A DNA stretch of 64,000 bases. Origin: Nymphaea colorata. Its lineage: Eukaryota > Streptophyta > Magnoliopsida > Nymphaeales > Nymphaeaceae. Under the pieces are notes generated by a model, which searched no databases, was not told where the DNA came from, and saw nothing but the letters and a program-made list of their open reading frames with translations. How positions within the stretch are numbered: the stretch's first letter is position 1; each line of letters begins with the position of its first letter. Positions 1-13,800 of the stretch are shown here, piece after piece. The stretch is from contig NC_045147.1 in the NCBI RefSeq assembly GCF_008831285.2, forward strand, positions 24,512,981 through 24,576,980. Direction: 5' to 3'. The translations under genes were made by a program, and so were the position numbers.

Positions 1-564
1 TGGAAGGGATAAATCTTTGGACTAGTAACCTTTTTTTTTTCTTCTTCTTTTTTTTTTTAAATTTTAGGAAGAAGAGACCCAACCAAGATCTAATATTGGT
101 CATGGCCGACTAAAGGTAGCTGCATCCCATGAACTAGCCTGGGCCACTGTCAAAGTTCATGATACAGCGAACTGGTGCGTGAATTGAGACGGGTTTCAAT
201 GCAGCCTAAACAATTAAGCCATGCGAACGCCGTTGCCACAGTCCATTCATTCTTTGCACCCATTGTACGCACTACGAGGTGCTTCAAAGTTTCAAATGAA
301 AATCCAGCATAATAACAGTAAAAGTAACTGATTCAAATAGAAAAAGATCTATGCTATTTGTAAACATGGTTTTCTTTTAATGAATACTTAATCAACTGAT
401 TCATGTAAAAATAATTAGTACCCCATACTAGGAAAATAAATGAAGTATAAACCATGATGAAATTATTTTTGAGAAGAGCACATGTTTATCTTTCAGTACA
501 GAGTAACAGCTAAAGAGACCAGTAAAAGTCGAGAATGATGTCGAGTAAGAGGATAACTACTCAC
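1..564 (-). other. Intron 2 of the PILS-like gene, running off the left edge
   Basis: This stretch follows the donor GTGAG of the second PILS coding exon. I read it on the minus strand for the expected next exon (starting W-F-I-P in the family) and did not find it, so the window probably ends inside intron 2. The sequence is AT-rich with poly-T runs near positions 31-58. Nothing else is recognised. Confidence 0.6.
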
Positions 565-1207
565 CACTCCAACATTTTTTGTACAGTGACGGCTCGACCA
601 AGTTGAGAGAAGATGAGGCACGGAAGAAGCAGAGAAAACACCAACTGCAAAGTGTATCAGATCAAATGAGACCCACCGAAAGCCAAGCGAGGACTATTGC
701 GGAAAAATAGCGAATATGACACCAAACCCTTTTCTCGCTGAGATGAAATTGAAACTTTGGAAGACACAAGCCCTTCCTAACTCTTCAGAAAAACAACAAA
801 AATCTTTGGGTCCGCGATTTTTCTTCCCTATTGCAGGACGATAAATAATGATTTAAACATTGCAAAGAAACCAAATCAATCATGGCAAACCGGGCGAGCA
901 AACGGGAGAGCCATGACAACTTATGAGGTTTTTTTTTTTATACCAAAAAAAAAAAAAAGGAAGGAAAGAAAGAAAGAAGGGAAGAAAGAAAAAGAAAAAG
1001 GAGAGATCTCGGATCGGGTGGAAGGGAGTCGAGGGGGGATGGACGAAAGGGGCTTACCCCGTTGAGCAGTTTCCGTCCATTGGCAGGAAGGATATTGACG
1101 TACTTGGAGGCCATGAGGAACCCGAGGAAGCACATTGTGAAGACCTTGGCGATGGGCAGCACCGCGAACTTCAACGTCTCCAACAACGATTCCCTCCCCT
1201 CACTCAT
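565..1207 (-). CDS. PILS6: PIN-LIKES auxin transport facilitator, PILS6-like, N-terminal two exons (partial)
   Basis: Exon 1 is 1207-1058 (50 codons) and exon 2 is 644-565 (26 codons plus 2 nt). Both are bounded by good splice sites (AACGGG|GTAAG, TTTGCAG|TTGGTG, GAGTG|GTGAG). The translated start contains LPIAKVFTMCFLGFLMASKY and, across the junction, the family segments NGRKLLNG-LVFSLLLPC-LIFSQLG, which match the PILS6 subgroup of endoplasmic-reticulum auxin carriers. These residues form the first two predicted membrane helices. The ATG at 1207 was chosen because the upstream ATG at 1234 lies across a likely splice acceptor (TTTGTTTCAG ending near 1217), so the ATG at 1234 is probably in a leader intron. 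The remaining helices lie beyond the left edge. Assignment to PILS6 rather than another PILS is from remembered family motifs. Confidence 0.85.
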
Positions 1208-1900
1208 CAGCTTCTGAAACAAAACCCGATCCATCTCTCTTTTCTGTCACTCACCACAACTAAGACCACCGTCTCGAGAGGAAGCAGGCTCAACCCCTCT
1301 AGACAAAAGAGAAAACCTTCTCCCCTTCCCCGGAATTTCACCTGCTTCTTGTGGTGCAGTCCTCTCTCGCTCTCTCTTTCTCTTGTGCACTTTTCTGACG
1401 GGCTCCCGGATTTCCAATCGAACAGCGCAGAATCCTTGTCCTCCTCTGGATTATACGCAAAGAACGTGATATTCAATTAGAAACTGTCAATCTCTGTCTA
1501 TCTATCTCTCGCGAGCGAGCGGGCGTAGTAGGATTGAGAATGCAGAGCTGAGGACAGCAAGCAGGCATCGACGCTTCTCGTACCTTCCCTTCTCCTTCGG
1601 CTAACGATTTATAACGAAAAGGCAAGAGGAGACGAGGAAATATAAACTGAAAAATCGGGAAGGAAGGGGAAAAGGAAAATCGTGTAGGTGAAGGACTCGC
1701 TCTTTTCCGAGACGTTAACCCCACATACTGCTCGACACTTGGCTACTTCGAAGTGGGCCCTACATCTCCGCTTCCGTCTCCCAGTTTCCACCCACCTTCC
1801 GGTCTCAACCTCCGTTTTTAGAAAATATTTTATGCGAAGAATAGATGAAGTGACATCTTCAATTGACCGTTTTTATATATATTTTACTTTGTTTTGGGAT
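1208..1900 (-). promoter_or_regulatory. Probable 5' leader and promoter of the PILS-like gene
   Basis: The region upstream of the PILS start is pyrimidine-rich. On the minus strand it has a TTTGTTTCAG acceptor just before the start codon, suggesting a spliced 5' leader. No unambiguous TATA box or transcription start could be fixed by reading. Open frames here are low-complexity and overlap each other, so none is annotated. Confidence 0.4.
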
Positions 1901-3000
1901 CTGTAAATTTTGAGGTCATTGCTGATTCTGAAGTTTGCCATATATAAAACTTCAAGAATAGAATGCTAAGATCGGACCTCCGATTTAAGATCGTCCTGCC
2001 CTTTTAACGGCTTCACCCAACAGTCCACGATCTCTAAAGCATTTCTTACGTTAATAAAAGAATATGCTTTTTTCTTTAAAGTAACATAGTAAATGCATGC
2101 GTGGCTGTAAATAAAGCCATCGCCTTGCAAAATTCATTTCGTGAATCGCTGACCATTTGGTGAATTAGTCAAGTGTTTTCTCAAAAAAATGAATGAAAAA
2201 AATATGTATACATTAATTAAACATGAAAGTTTCGACTCTTTGAAAGAATATTTAAAAGTAACAGGTAGCATGTAGCACGCTGGTTTTGAGTATTTCTTTT
2301 TGTCCTCATTATTAAGCCGTAGGCCAAAGCAGTGAAAGTTCGGCCCATATTTAAGCTCTCATGAGTTTTTTTTTTTTTTTTTTTTCTTTCTTATAATTTT
2401 AAATACAAGAAAACAGTGACAGCAACAAAAATATATGAAAAGTAGGCCCGAAAATGCTGCAAAATCATGAAGAGTTACCCCCAGTTCATTGTTGGACTGG
2501 ATTCCCTAAATTAAAGATCCGTTCAAATCCCGCAGAGTTAGTTCACATTTGGACTTTGGCAGCCAGCATCTAGTTGGCTTCTGGATGTGGATAAAAGAAA
2601 AAGAAAATATCCAATATCAGGAAATAAATTAATGGTATTATCTCAATTATCACTTTTTGTTAACTGGGTTTTCCGCCCAAGATCAACGCACCAACATTAG
2701 GCCGCAAGTTTTATTTTCAAATAGACGAAAGAATAGGAATTAGGGGGCATATCTAATCTATGATTGAGAAATAAATTACAGCTATTTATCTCATTCTTTT
2801 TTGGCGCCTTTTGGCCTCGGACGGGTCACTGGGTTTCTCCGGTTCTTTTTGGGTGGCGTTGGTGTTTTCAATGCGTCTTTCGTGGGTCGTACTCTGTCTC
2901 TATCATGGACTTGTTTGGATGGTGGATTCTTTTTTATGTTTGGAGTACTGGTGCTGTACCTTTTGTCCAACCTATGGTTGGATTTGTAATGTTGAATACA

Positions 3001-3027
3001 TTCTCTCTCTCTCTCTCTCTCTCTCTT
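3001..3027. repeat. (CT)n microsatellite
   Basis: An uninterrupted run of CT dinucleotides in intergenic sequence. Confidence 0.95.
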
Positions 3028-3584
3028 CTTGAACTGGAAGATGCCACCTTCTTAATTAATACCATTTTCCCTAGTATATATGAATTAAGAATGTACAGTA
3101 AAGGTACGAGCAGAAAAGGAAAAAAGATGATTCTGTCTTGAAAAATTATGATGGCCGGACGGGCCGCCGGCGCCTTATGCTTCCCTACAAATGAAAACAT
3201 ATAGCAATCCTGTAACTCTCGCAACATCGGAGGCAGTCGTCCGGTTACGAAAGAAGTATAGACTTCCTGTATGAAGAAGACAAACAAAGTCAAGATATGT
3301 ATGATCGAGGTATAATCAGAGTGACTGTTTCAGGATTAACATAATAATCATGTGTTCCCCATTTTTATTTTTGTAAACAAGGTGTTTCTTTTCACCTGCC
3401 AGCTTAATTATTGGAGAAAACTGTTTTACTTTTTTTTTTTTTTCTTGACGAAAGCATTTTGGTCATTAGAGGCACCAAAGGACTTTAATCCGCTTGGGGG
3501 CCGGAGCATTCTTATATCTAACAGATATAAGCCGGTGCTTGGACGACAACTTTGTTTGGCTATAATTAAAAAAAAAAAAAGTTG

Positions 3585-3722
3585 AGATGGTAAAACAGAA
3601 TATCCAAGAACGTTGTCTGTCGACCAGGCGATGGATGTGGTAGTAGCAATATTGGAGCCAGGTGACGCCCGCGCGCCTTGACGGAATGGTGAAACAGAAT
3701 ATCCAAGAACGTTGCCTGTCGA
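3585..3722. repeat. Direct repeat pair of about 38 bp
   Basis: Two near-identical copies, 3585-3622 and 3684-3722, share the core ACAGAATATCCAAGAACGTT and CTGTCGA. They are spaced about 100 bp apart. The copies are parallel, not inverted. Function is unknown; a local duplication is the simplest explanation. Confidence 0.8.
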
Positions 3723-5523
3723 TAATGGCGGCCATCAGCTAGAAGACCGGCCAATTGTCACCAAGGATGGAAATCAACAAGAAGAGAAAAATCAATATGT
3801 ATCTATCCATATCCATAATTGCCAACTTTACATTCTTACTTTACTAGCTGACGAACTCCAGTTAGTGAGACGGACACATGAGGAGGGATCGAGAAATTCG
3901 TGTCCTTTTCCCGGGAGGCTTCTTGTCAGAGGCCTTAAATTAATCACAATCACGACACCAATAATGATAGCAATAATCGAGTACTTGGCCTTTGTCTATT
4001 CTAAAATTATTCTCGTCTTGATTTCTCTTGAAAAAGAACTCTGGAAGAGGGCGTTTGCTTTTCAAGTTTCAACATTTCTCAACAACTTCAAAGACTCTTT
4101 TGATTGGGAGCAGTACCATGTCCACTTCTCTGTCTAACCTGTCTCTAGCAGGTCCCCTTACATTTTGAAGAGTAACACTGAAGACGTGGATTCATACCCA
4201 GTAATCCTCACCGCTAGCATCATCGTAAACCGAGCTTGTTTGCATCCCTATGACTGCAGGAACACTGACATGAGCGTCTATATCTGAGTACGTTAAGGAA
4301 CAGTCCAATGACGAAGGTAGTTAACAGATGATGGTGGCAAAAGTGGGAATGGAATGGAGGGGATCATGCTGCGTTCGCGGCACAACAACCGATACAGGCG
4401 GCCCACGCCGGCGACTGTGACGTTCATAATTCGCCCATGGGTGAGGCGGTACGTATATAAAGCGGGTGTCCAGTAGAAGCCTTCCGCCTCCGGTTACCCC
4501 GTCATCCTCCTCCGTCCTCACCCGGGTGCTGAACGCCTAATTCATCACTTTGATTAAGTGAAGCGAAGGGCTACCAAACTCCGGGACGTTGGTATTTCTT
4601 GTCATTACCGTGGGCACCACCAGGATGTGAGGCCTCTGTACCATTCGCGAAACTTGGCCGATTCACCCATCCAACAGAATCGGTAGAAATTGTTCATTGG
4701 AAGGAGCCAGGGCCGATAAAGGAAGGAGCCGGCCGCCGGCGGAAGGTAAGCGGAGGGAGCAGAGCAGGGTGCCAAAGACTTAGACTAGTGGATGGGAAAG
4801 GTAGCTCCGGCCATTAAGAATAGTGCAGAAGTGGACATTAACTTTCCTGCTAACTGGCACATTCCATATGCACTGTGATGGCGAGAGTGGAGGATTAATT
4901 AAGACCTGACCCTATTAATTAACTTCAAACAGAAGGTCTTAATGAAGCCCCTGCGCTGGGAGGCTATCTTGGTTGCGATCTATCATTGCGGCAGCAAAGG
5001 TGATGGTGACCTGAAACGGTCCGACAGCACCACCATCCGCAGCCAATCCTCATTGGAGGGAGGGTCGGTGGTGTAGCGGTCAGTCGATGAAGGATCAAAG
5101 TCGATCCTTCTGTCCCCTTTTCTTTATAATTTCACGGTGTGGTTTCTTTCATTTCATCCATGATAATTTCGTTTTTTTTTTTTTTCCAAAAAAAAAAATC
5201 CTTTTTAGTTTTCTCCATTTTTTCTTTACAGAGGGGGGGGCTTCTTTTGTCCTTCTAATTAACTTGAATCCCACAAACCGTCCGTCGGCTGAATTTGGTT
5301 TATAGGTGCTAGTGTCGGTTGGGTAGGCGTTTGGTGGTTTGAAATTTTGATTAAAAATGAAAATTCCATAGTCCCAATTTCTTTTTAAATTGGAATTGAA
5401 TCAAAATTTCAGGTTTTAGTTTTCTAATTTCGAAAACAAATTATCTCGTTCCTTTAGTAATTCTAATTGCTTTAAAAATGAACATTTTGATTCTAAACTT
5501 CCATGATTTTGGGATTATCGAAT

Positions 5524-5775
5524 GCTGGTTTGATTCACAATAAAGCACGGATAGAAGGAACACAACCGTCATCTTCTCTACTCTATATTACTGTCTTGTC
5601 CTAATAGACAGCGATGTGAAGTTTATACCATTGAATTTGCTTTATAGGATGTGGCTTCGTTTGGATACTTCAAAGCTAGTTTGATTCACGTTAATCCATA
5701 AACATGAGGAATACAACCATCTTCTTCTCTACATTATTACTGCCTTGTCCTAGTAGACAAGGATGTGAATTTTTT
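5524..5775. repeat. Diverged tandem duplication, unit about 150 bp
   Basis: Unit 1 (5524-5674) and unit 2 (from 5675) share in order TTTGATTCAC, ACAACC, TCTTCTCTAC, TATTACTG, CTTGTCCTA, TAGACA and GATGTGAA. The order and spacing are kept, with substitutions throughout, so this is an old tandem duplication. No coding potential was seen. Confidence 0.75.
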
Positions 5776-6459
5776 CACCAAGGTTTAAGAGTGGAAATTA
5801 TGTGAATCCAAAGCAAAACACATAGCAACGAATAAGGCCTGGATCCTCATTCGCCAAACTGTGTGAGGAAGAAATAGAGAGGAATTAGAGCAGAACAAAC
5901 AAGCACAGTTGAGGCTCAACCTCTTACTCGAATGCCATGGGCTTACGAAAGTTTAAAGATCCTTAACTTCTAAGTGATTAGCTGAACGAGGCGTTTCATT
6001 GAATTGAACAGTTTATCTCTGGTTGAATGAAGCGCCATTGCAAGGTCATAGAACTTATCTTCCAATGCAATTAAAACGCCCTTCTAGGACATCAGCCAGT
6101 TGATTTCTATGATCTCATACCATCATCCCGTTGATTCGGGAAATATCAAATATGGCCTATCGAGGTTGGGTATTCAACATACCATGGACCATAACGTACG
6201 GCTAATTTGCTCTGGCCATGTGCTACCCTTGGTTATGAAGGGTACCCGTGTACGAAATTTTACTCTTCATTTTAATAAATAATGACAAAAAAATAACTAT
6301 GATTAATAAAAATAAATAAAAAAAAAACCACCAAAAACAAGATTTAAGTATTCGATAAAAGTAAAATTGGTCAATCCATGTATGCATATTGTTATGACCA
6401 ATATATCCCTCTAAGCAGAAAAGAAACATTTTTATTTTTTTTTTGTCTCGCAAATATCA

Positions 6460-6790
6460 ATATCTCATTATCTAATTAATATTTTATTATTTCATAAACA
6501 TGATTTCATACTTATCTTTATCGTTATCTCATATATATGTATGTTATCTAATAAAGATTTTATTATCTCATACCCATGTTTGGTGTTATTTCATACTTAT
6601 GTGTAGTATTAACTCAGTTTGATATCTCATTATCTCATAAATCTTTTATTATCTCATAAACGTTATCTTATATATATATATATATATATATATATGTTTA
6701 ACGTTATTTCATACATCATTCCATTATCTCATAAATCTTTCGTTCTCTCATACGTATTTGTTATTTTAGATTTATTTGTTATCTCATGTA
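6460..6790. repeat. Degenerate TTATCTCATA-rich repeat tract with (TA)n core
   Basis: The words TATCTCATA, TTATTTCATA and close variants recur many times over about 330 bp, broken by a (TA)n run near 6670-6694. The composition is almost pure A/T. It looks like a decayed minisatellite. Confidence 0.75.
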
Positions 6791-6984
6791 TATGCACATG
6801 TAGTGTTTGAGCACGAAAGTAAATATGCATATTGATAGTAGAATCTACATTCGCATATGCTCGTGGTGTACAGAACTTGCTCTCTTGATTCAAACGTAAT
6901 GTGCTTCCCTTTTCATACTTACACACTATGCAACAAAATTAAAGAGGTTTGGCACTTAGGTCAACTCGATCTACTTTGGAAGTT

Positions 6985-7316
6985 GAAGGTAGGGGTAGTT
7001 TGGAAATAATGACATTATGTTACTATCTCTTACACAACCCAAAAATTGTTAAAATTGTGAGATGCATTGAACACTTTAAACAATGTTTTATGAATATGGA
7101 CAACAAAGTATTTTGGAGCAGATTGTTTAAGACATTAACAAATTGTTACTAATGCCAAATAGTTTTTTAAGGATTGTTTGACAACAGTAATACACTCGGT
7201 TATTATCTCATGAGTTTGCACGCTATAACATACTGTTTTGTGAATTGGACCCATTTCAGAATAGATTCATTAGACAGTAACAAATTTGTTACTACTGCCA
7301 AATAACTAAGTTAAGG
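6985..7316. repeat. Diverged tandem duplication, unit about 150 bp
   Basis: The segment ending AACAAATTGTTACTAATGCC then AAATAG...TTAAGG (about 7139-7173) is repeated as AACAAATTTGTTACTACTGC then CAAATAA...TTAAGG (about 7278-7316). The preceding bases also align loosely (GTTTGgaaataatgac versus GTTTGacaacagtaat). It could be a MITE remnant, but no clean terminal inverted repeats were found. Confidence 0.55.
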
Positions 7317-7811
7317 TTGACTTGTTTGAGTAAACAAGCAAGCAGGATGGTGCTGGCGATATAACCGAAGGTGAGGGCGAACTAAAAGTTAAAGCCAGGA
7401 GGTTGTCTTAATGAAGGAAATGGGGAGGTTCGTGCACTCAAACCGGAAACCTGGTCACCGGCAGGGTTGGACCGATGAACCACATAATGAGGGCCACTGG
7501 CTTAAAAGAATCTATGTGACTTTTGAAATATATGGATCAAGTAAAATTGATGACTATATGGACTGACCTATAATCAACTTAAGTGACAGTACAGAAGTTT
7601 ATATATAAATATATATATAATTTTTCTTCAAAATCAAAATTTAAGTTGTTATTAACCTGTCTAAAAAAACATGCTACAACATGTGACTACGGCTTACAAT
7701 CAATCCGCGTAGCCTTCTTTGTGATGCTTTATTCATGAAGAAGTGCGTCCGCCACTTCCGAGACAAACCAACAAAATATATATCAGGTGATATTTCTGCA
7801 AAAGGAATTCC

Positions 7812-7842
<31 letters not shown>
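7812..7842. repeat. (AT)n microsatellite
   Basis: An uninterrupted AT dinucleotide run in intergenic sequence. Confidence 0.9.
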
Positions 7843-7847
<5 letters not shown>

Positions 7848-10800
7848 CCTCTGAGCTTCAGTGTATATCAATATTATATGAATGCCGTGATGGCCACCGG
7901 TAGCCTAATTCTATTTCTCCTTTTTCTTAGTGGGGGAATATTAATATATACTTTAGCCGACAACGAACATAGTTTCAGTCCGGCCCAAGTTTTGGTGGAT
8001 CGGGCGGGGCTGCTTCTTTCAGTTTCTTACATATTCTCTCAAGCGAAAATTCAATAATGGCGGGAGTAAAATCCGACCAATGGGCGGATGATTAGATGGA
8101 AAAATTAAGGCGTAAAAGGAACACACGTAAAATTTACATCAGATCGAATAGGAGCAAATTGTTGAATTAAGTTCCCAACTAAATTGTACATCTAACAAAT
8201 TATACTGTGATTTGCTTGAAAGTAATATCATACCCACTATGCTTTTAGCTAAAATTGCCACTACTTCCTGCCTCATCAATCTATTTAAGAACAATATGTA
8301 ACCCATATATATATGTGTGTGTGTATAATTATGCTTCCCGTACCTAAGGGCCGTCCACGTGCATTTGGTTCAGGTACAAAAAAGCAAGAGGAAAAACAGC
8401 AGTGACAGCTACAATTTTGTCGAGAGTGGAACATTGTGGGCTGGGTATTGTCCATGGTCGTAGATGCGGCTTTGCAGATGAAGACAGCAAATTCCAAACG
8501 CAAGTCCTTGCTCTCCTATCTAAATATAATCACAAATTCAAATTCGCTTCCTCCATTCATTGGAGAAACCGACCGGCTGGAGGCTCATTGAATTAAACAT
8601 CATTCATTGGACGGTGATCAGCAAGATTATAATTGGACTTTACTTGTATATATCATGTTGGAGATCGAAAATGATATTCGTTACATTAAATTATATCTTT
8701 TCGTTGTCCATTATGAGTTAAGTTTTCTGGCAGAAAAGATTCCAATTGAACTTGCTTTGCTATGAATTAAGAAAATGGTAGCCGGTGAAATCCTAACTTT
8801 TATAATATTTGGGAGCAGCTTGATCGAGATTACGGTTCCCTGTTAAAGAATTTACGAAGTCGTGCTCCCCTCCTACATACGTTTTTTTGGCTGCTTTCAT
8901 AAGTTATCTTCTTTTAACACCAGTGTCCTCTCTCTTTTGGGTTCGATGCACGACGTGAATATTAGGTGAAGCCCACAACCAACAATTATATATATATACA
9001 TCAGCTCAACTTTTGACAACAAATAAATTTTCAGTTGATTATAGAGACGCATAGGTATTAGTATAAAAAGCTTATATATCATTGACAAAGGAATCTCAAA
9101 ATTACGACTTGATTTCACTTCCCCCCACGTATTCTTCTTCTACTTTTCTCTTTTGTAGTAGTAGGTAAACGAAATTCCACACTCAAAACTGCCCGCCCGT
9201 CAGTGCGCTGTTTGGCGCCCCACAAGTCTTCGGGCCAACGGCGGTGAGTAAACGAGCCCGAAGAGGCCCCCCGACATCTACTAGAAGATTTAACATTTCC
9301 CTTCACTTGAATTTATAAAGAAAAGAAAAAACACGGAGAGATGAATTTGTCATTCTAGCCATTCCATTACGAATGAATTCGGAAAGGTCAAATTTATGTG
9401 TTTGAAATGAAAACGTATTACCTATTAAATTCTGTACAAGTTTAAGATTGTTGTTTCTACATTGCTGGTAGCCAGGTTTGAAGTTGGATTTCGAAAAAAA
9501 CCATTTAGCTGGTGGCAGGTGCCAAAAAATATTGTGAAACAAAAAAAAGAATCATTTAGGTTACCTCATACAAATTATGTGGATCAATCATTTACTCGAA
9601 CATATGATGCACCATCCAACAGGGTGTTGTCTAAGAATCTCCAGTTCTTCCACATGATGGCTACATTTCACCTGGGATCCAAGTTTTTTGCTTTCGACAC
9701 GCAACGAGAGGACGGTGATTGCTGGATGATATGAAGACGATGTAATCAGTTGGGCAGCAACTTGTGTCCAAAGAGATTGACAAAGCAGAACTTCACAGCA
9801 TCATGGGGATGGGGGGCATGAGTTGCTAAATAGTCCCAGCACAGCAAACTATAATCGAAAGACGAGATAATAAAGCCTCCATCCAATCACGCTGCTAAGG
9901 GATCTTAAAGTACAGAAGCAGAAATCAGCCCACAAACAGACAGCAGGCAAATCAGATACCAAAATTCTAGGATCTGATCATTCAAACATGCACGTAAGCT
10001 GCTCATCATTACAAGTTTCTCATCCCCTTTTCGATGTAAGGTGATTCTTTTCTATTTATAAATGGGGAACCTCGTTAATTCACATCCATCTTGAATGAAA
10101 GTGGGAGAGGACGTCGGTGAGCCTTCGGGGACCTGATCTTTAGCTGTGTGCGTTCATTATTTCTCTCTGACTTCCCCATCTTTGTAGGCTTGCAGCATTT
10201 CGCCATCTAGCTAAGGAATACTGACATCCCCCCCCCCCATCTTTTTCGATCAGTGAAGTTAAGTTGCATACGTCGTGATACCTATCCTCCGGGACGGATT
10301 AAGTTTTTTGTCGCTGCGTTCTCTTGTTAAGTCCGATAAATCACTCAAATTTCTTGCCGGATGGATACATCGCCTTCAACCACCAAACTAATTGCAAGGC
10401 AAATAACATATCGAATACGATAGAAAAAAGAAAAAAACATATGAAAAGAAGTGCCGCCCGACGCGAAGGACGAACATTTTTGACAAAGGGACGGTTGCGA
10501 GTGACTACTGCTTGGTCGTACATCGCCATCTTCAGCTTCTTCTACACCGTGGTAGTACTACATTGACGTGAAGAAGAAGAAGCTGCGGACTCTGTATTCT
10601 CTGCAAGACCTAGCAACGACAAATTGAAGGCGAAGCTGTTCGATGGACGGCCCACAAGGGAAAACAAAAATCCATGAGGACATTGAGGAAGCTTTCGACT
10701 AGCTGATCTGCCAAATCTTATTCGCTCCTAAAAGAATTGACACCCACCAGAAATCCCTTCCGCCCTCATGTTCATTGTGGAAATCAATTAAAGGAGGTGA

Positions 10801-13800
10801 ATCAAATGTAAGTGATCGTACACCATCAGCCGACGACGGCGGCCGTTGACGCACTTGGGTGAACGACGTGCATGCTGGAAGACAAACCTTCAGGCATGCC
10901 TCTCTCTCTCTCTCTCTCAACAATAACATCACAATAGAAACTTATATCTGTCATCTCCGGTAGAGGGGAATATATATAGGCCCTTTTATTTCAACGGTTC
11001 GTTTAAAAGAGAATCTTGACACGTAGATAACATTGCATAATTGATGTGTCGCGTAATATAAGATGGGATCGTTTGCACGTTATTATTATTGGAGGAGTTC
11101 ATAAATCTTAACTTTTACATACACATACCCATTTAATTTGTTTCTTTGATGTTTTCCAATTGAAATTTTCATACACTTTTCCTAAGGGGGGCACGTAGAG
11201 TCTGGAGTATAGACTGTTAAAATGACTGATGAAATTGCCAAATTTCGCACCCAAAAAAACTTCTAAAATGCAGGTGATTTTCCATCTCATATTCCCCACA
11301 TAAGTCATACCCTCTTTGCAGTTAGTTTCATGAAATTAAAGAGGAGCAGATATATAATTTTTATTAGAATGTGGTTAGGAGTAAAAGGATAACGGCCAGA
11401 TTACACCTATGCATCTCCAAGTTGGTTATTTATTTGGTGGTGGTGAATATGCGAAGGGAATAGACGTTTGGAACCTATAAAATTAGAGAATGCAACGGAG
11501 TTGAAAAGACAAAGTTGGAAATAGAAATGAAGAAGATAGATTAATGTTTATGGAGGCACATGCTTCTCAGCCGTTGACGCTGCATAGACAGCCTTGCTCA
11601 TTTACTGTTCCGGAAGCGTATAGATCGAAGAGGTAGGCTGTCTCATCCACTCTTACAGTACAGGAGACATATAAGTCGATCGATGGGCGCCCTCGGGGAC
11701 ACAGTCATGTGCTGATCAACTGATCGTCTTTGTTTCCATACATAAAAGTTGTAGTGCATGATCCCCCTCTTTCTTGTACCGTACTTTGGTTCAACTAATG
11801 GGTGTCGGTGTCGAGTGGTGTAAAAGAACGACAGGCTTATGTTCCGCCTCGACAGTTTGCCTTCAATAATTCATCACCGCTACCTTCTTCACGTTCCATG
11901 TAATTATTTCTGAATAATGGACCGCCATTATCAAGATCAAAGCAGGAGCATAGTGCGCCACCTAGCATGATTCCAATCTTTGTCTTCACGGTGAGACTAG
12001 AAGAGTGGAAACCGTTTCTGATCATCATTCATACACCGCAGATGGAGAAAGTATTGAATTTTCTTCTTTTTTTTTCTTTTGGTAGTTGTATTGATGTGTG
12101 TCTGCGCGAGGGAGTCTTGGTTGAATCATTTAGGAAAACTACCGGTTAGTTTCACACTGTGTCGATGTCCTCCTCTCTCCGTGTTGCGGATCCAGAAAAC
12201 TCATTCAATTCAACTCGCGAAGTATATGTATGTTTCCCTCGTTTAAGGTTAAATATTTTTGTTTTTTCTTATTTACTCTAGCAAACGGCACCTTTGCTGC
12301 TAATTTATATGCTTACCCCCAAGGCTTATTGGCACTTTGGTTTATTTACAGAGAAACCGGTTTTCCATCTTTAGAAAAGCAGATTTAGAGCTTGGCTCCC
12401 TCACCATTGGAATCAATGATCGAATACCAAATATACTTGAAAAAGAATTAAAAAAAGGGTCCTCAAAAACGAAGCTGAAAAGTAATCAAAAGAAATCTTT
12501 TTCCAAAAAAGGCTAAAATGTTTCTAGAAAGAAAGAGAGCTGTACAACGTCACAATAAAGCCTGGACCCATCATAAATTTGAAAGAAATTTATCCAAACT
12601 GTAAAAACTTTTTCGGCGGATGAGCAACCCGCGTACATTCTTCGAACAAGTTGCAAGGGAAACTTGGGAATGCATTAGCGCCTCCGGCTATGATACTTGC
12701 GTTTCTGCTTCCCTCACTTGTGAGTGACTCGTTGAAAGGGAAAACCGAAACCCCTGCCACCCTACAAGCAAAGCTGCTAGTCAACGTTGAATAGTAGTTT
12801 TACAATAGGAGAGGAACGTACTAAAACTCAAGGCCATAAATAAATTTACATCAATTGTCTAAAACAATGCGAACCTGTCCAATTCGCATTAAAACCGGGC
12901 TCAGAAAAAGCTTCTGGGTTTCAGTTATCTATATGCCACATTCTTCATCTAACTCATGAAGCAAACTATAGAAGAGTTCTGTCGTCCTAATCTCTTCACA
13001 TGATCAATGCCATTTATTTTTTCCACGTATGTGTAATTGCATGATAAATGGCGTTCTACTTTTCTTTTTTTCAAATGTTTGTTTAAAGGAGACGTCCTTA
13101 AACCTTATGCCTTCAAAATTTTAGCTTAATTTAAAATGTAATTTCATCTTTAAAAGCATGTTCCCCATCTCTTACTTCAAACTTCTCTGAGGGCAGTTGG
13201 GTATTCCTTCAGCCTGAAAATCTCAATTCCAGCCACTGTAGGCAACAAATGGAAAGAAACATGCCATCATATCTGAATCTCATGCTTTTACTTAATTTGC
13301 TGCAGAAGATGATGGACACGATTTGGTCGTCTCCGAAAGTTTCCGTAGATGGAACAAGAATAACATACGAATTAAGTGATTGTGCCTTTGAGTTGATCCA
13401 TCAGGTATATATTCGTTCGAAGAAGCCGAGTGTAGTAGTCTTTGGTTACATAAATATTCGAATATTAATTGAAATCCCATGTCATTGAGGTGACGAAGAC
13501 TGGAGAGTGCCCTGAAGCAAATTCCAGCGAGGAGTGACTCCCCTATTTATAAGCTAAGATCTTTTGAGAACTCAATAACGAAGCGAGAAAAAAAAAAATT
13601 TTACCAAAAAAGGATAGAGGAAAGAAACGGCTGAAGGTACGTATTCTCTATCTAGAAGATCAAATTAACGTTAATTCAACGCTCCCCAACTTTTCATATT
13701 AATGGGTGAAGTGATTCAACTTGCAAACATGAAACAGGTCTGATTATCTAAAATTATTGATTGCTAATGGAAACTGAAAATCACAAGATCAGATGAAAAA

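Noticed and set aside
923-1480. 185-residue plus-strand open frame opposite the PILS exon
   Set aside because: Lys/Arg-rich and Ser/Leu-rich low complexity, antisense to a real exon.
4440-4820. TATA-like word and short plus-strand open frame suggesting a small gene
   Set aside because: The frame has no recognisable product or splice context, and the TATA word alone is not enough.
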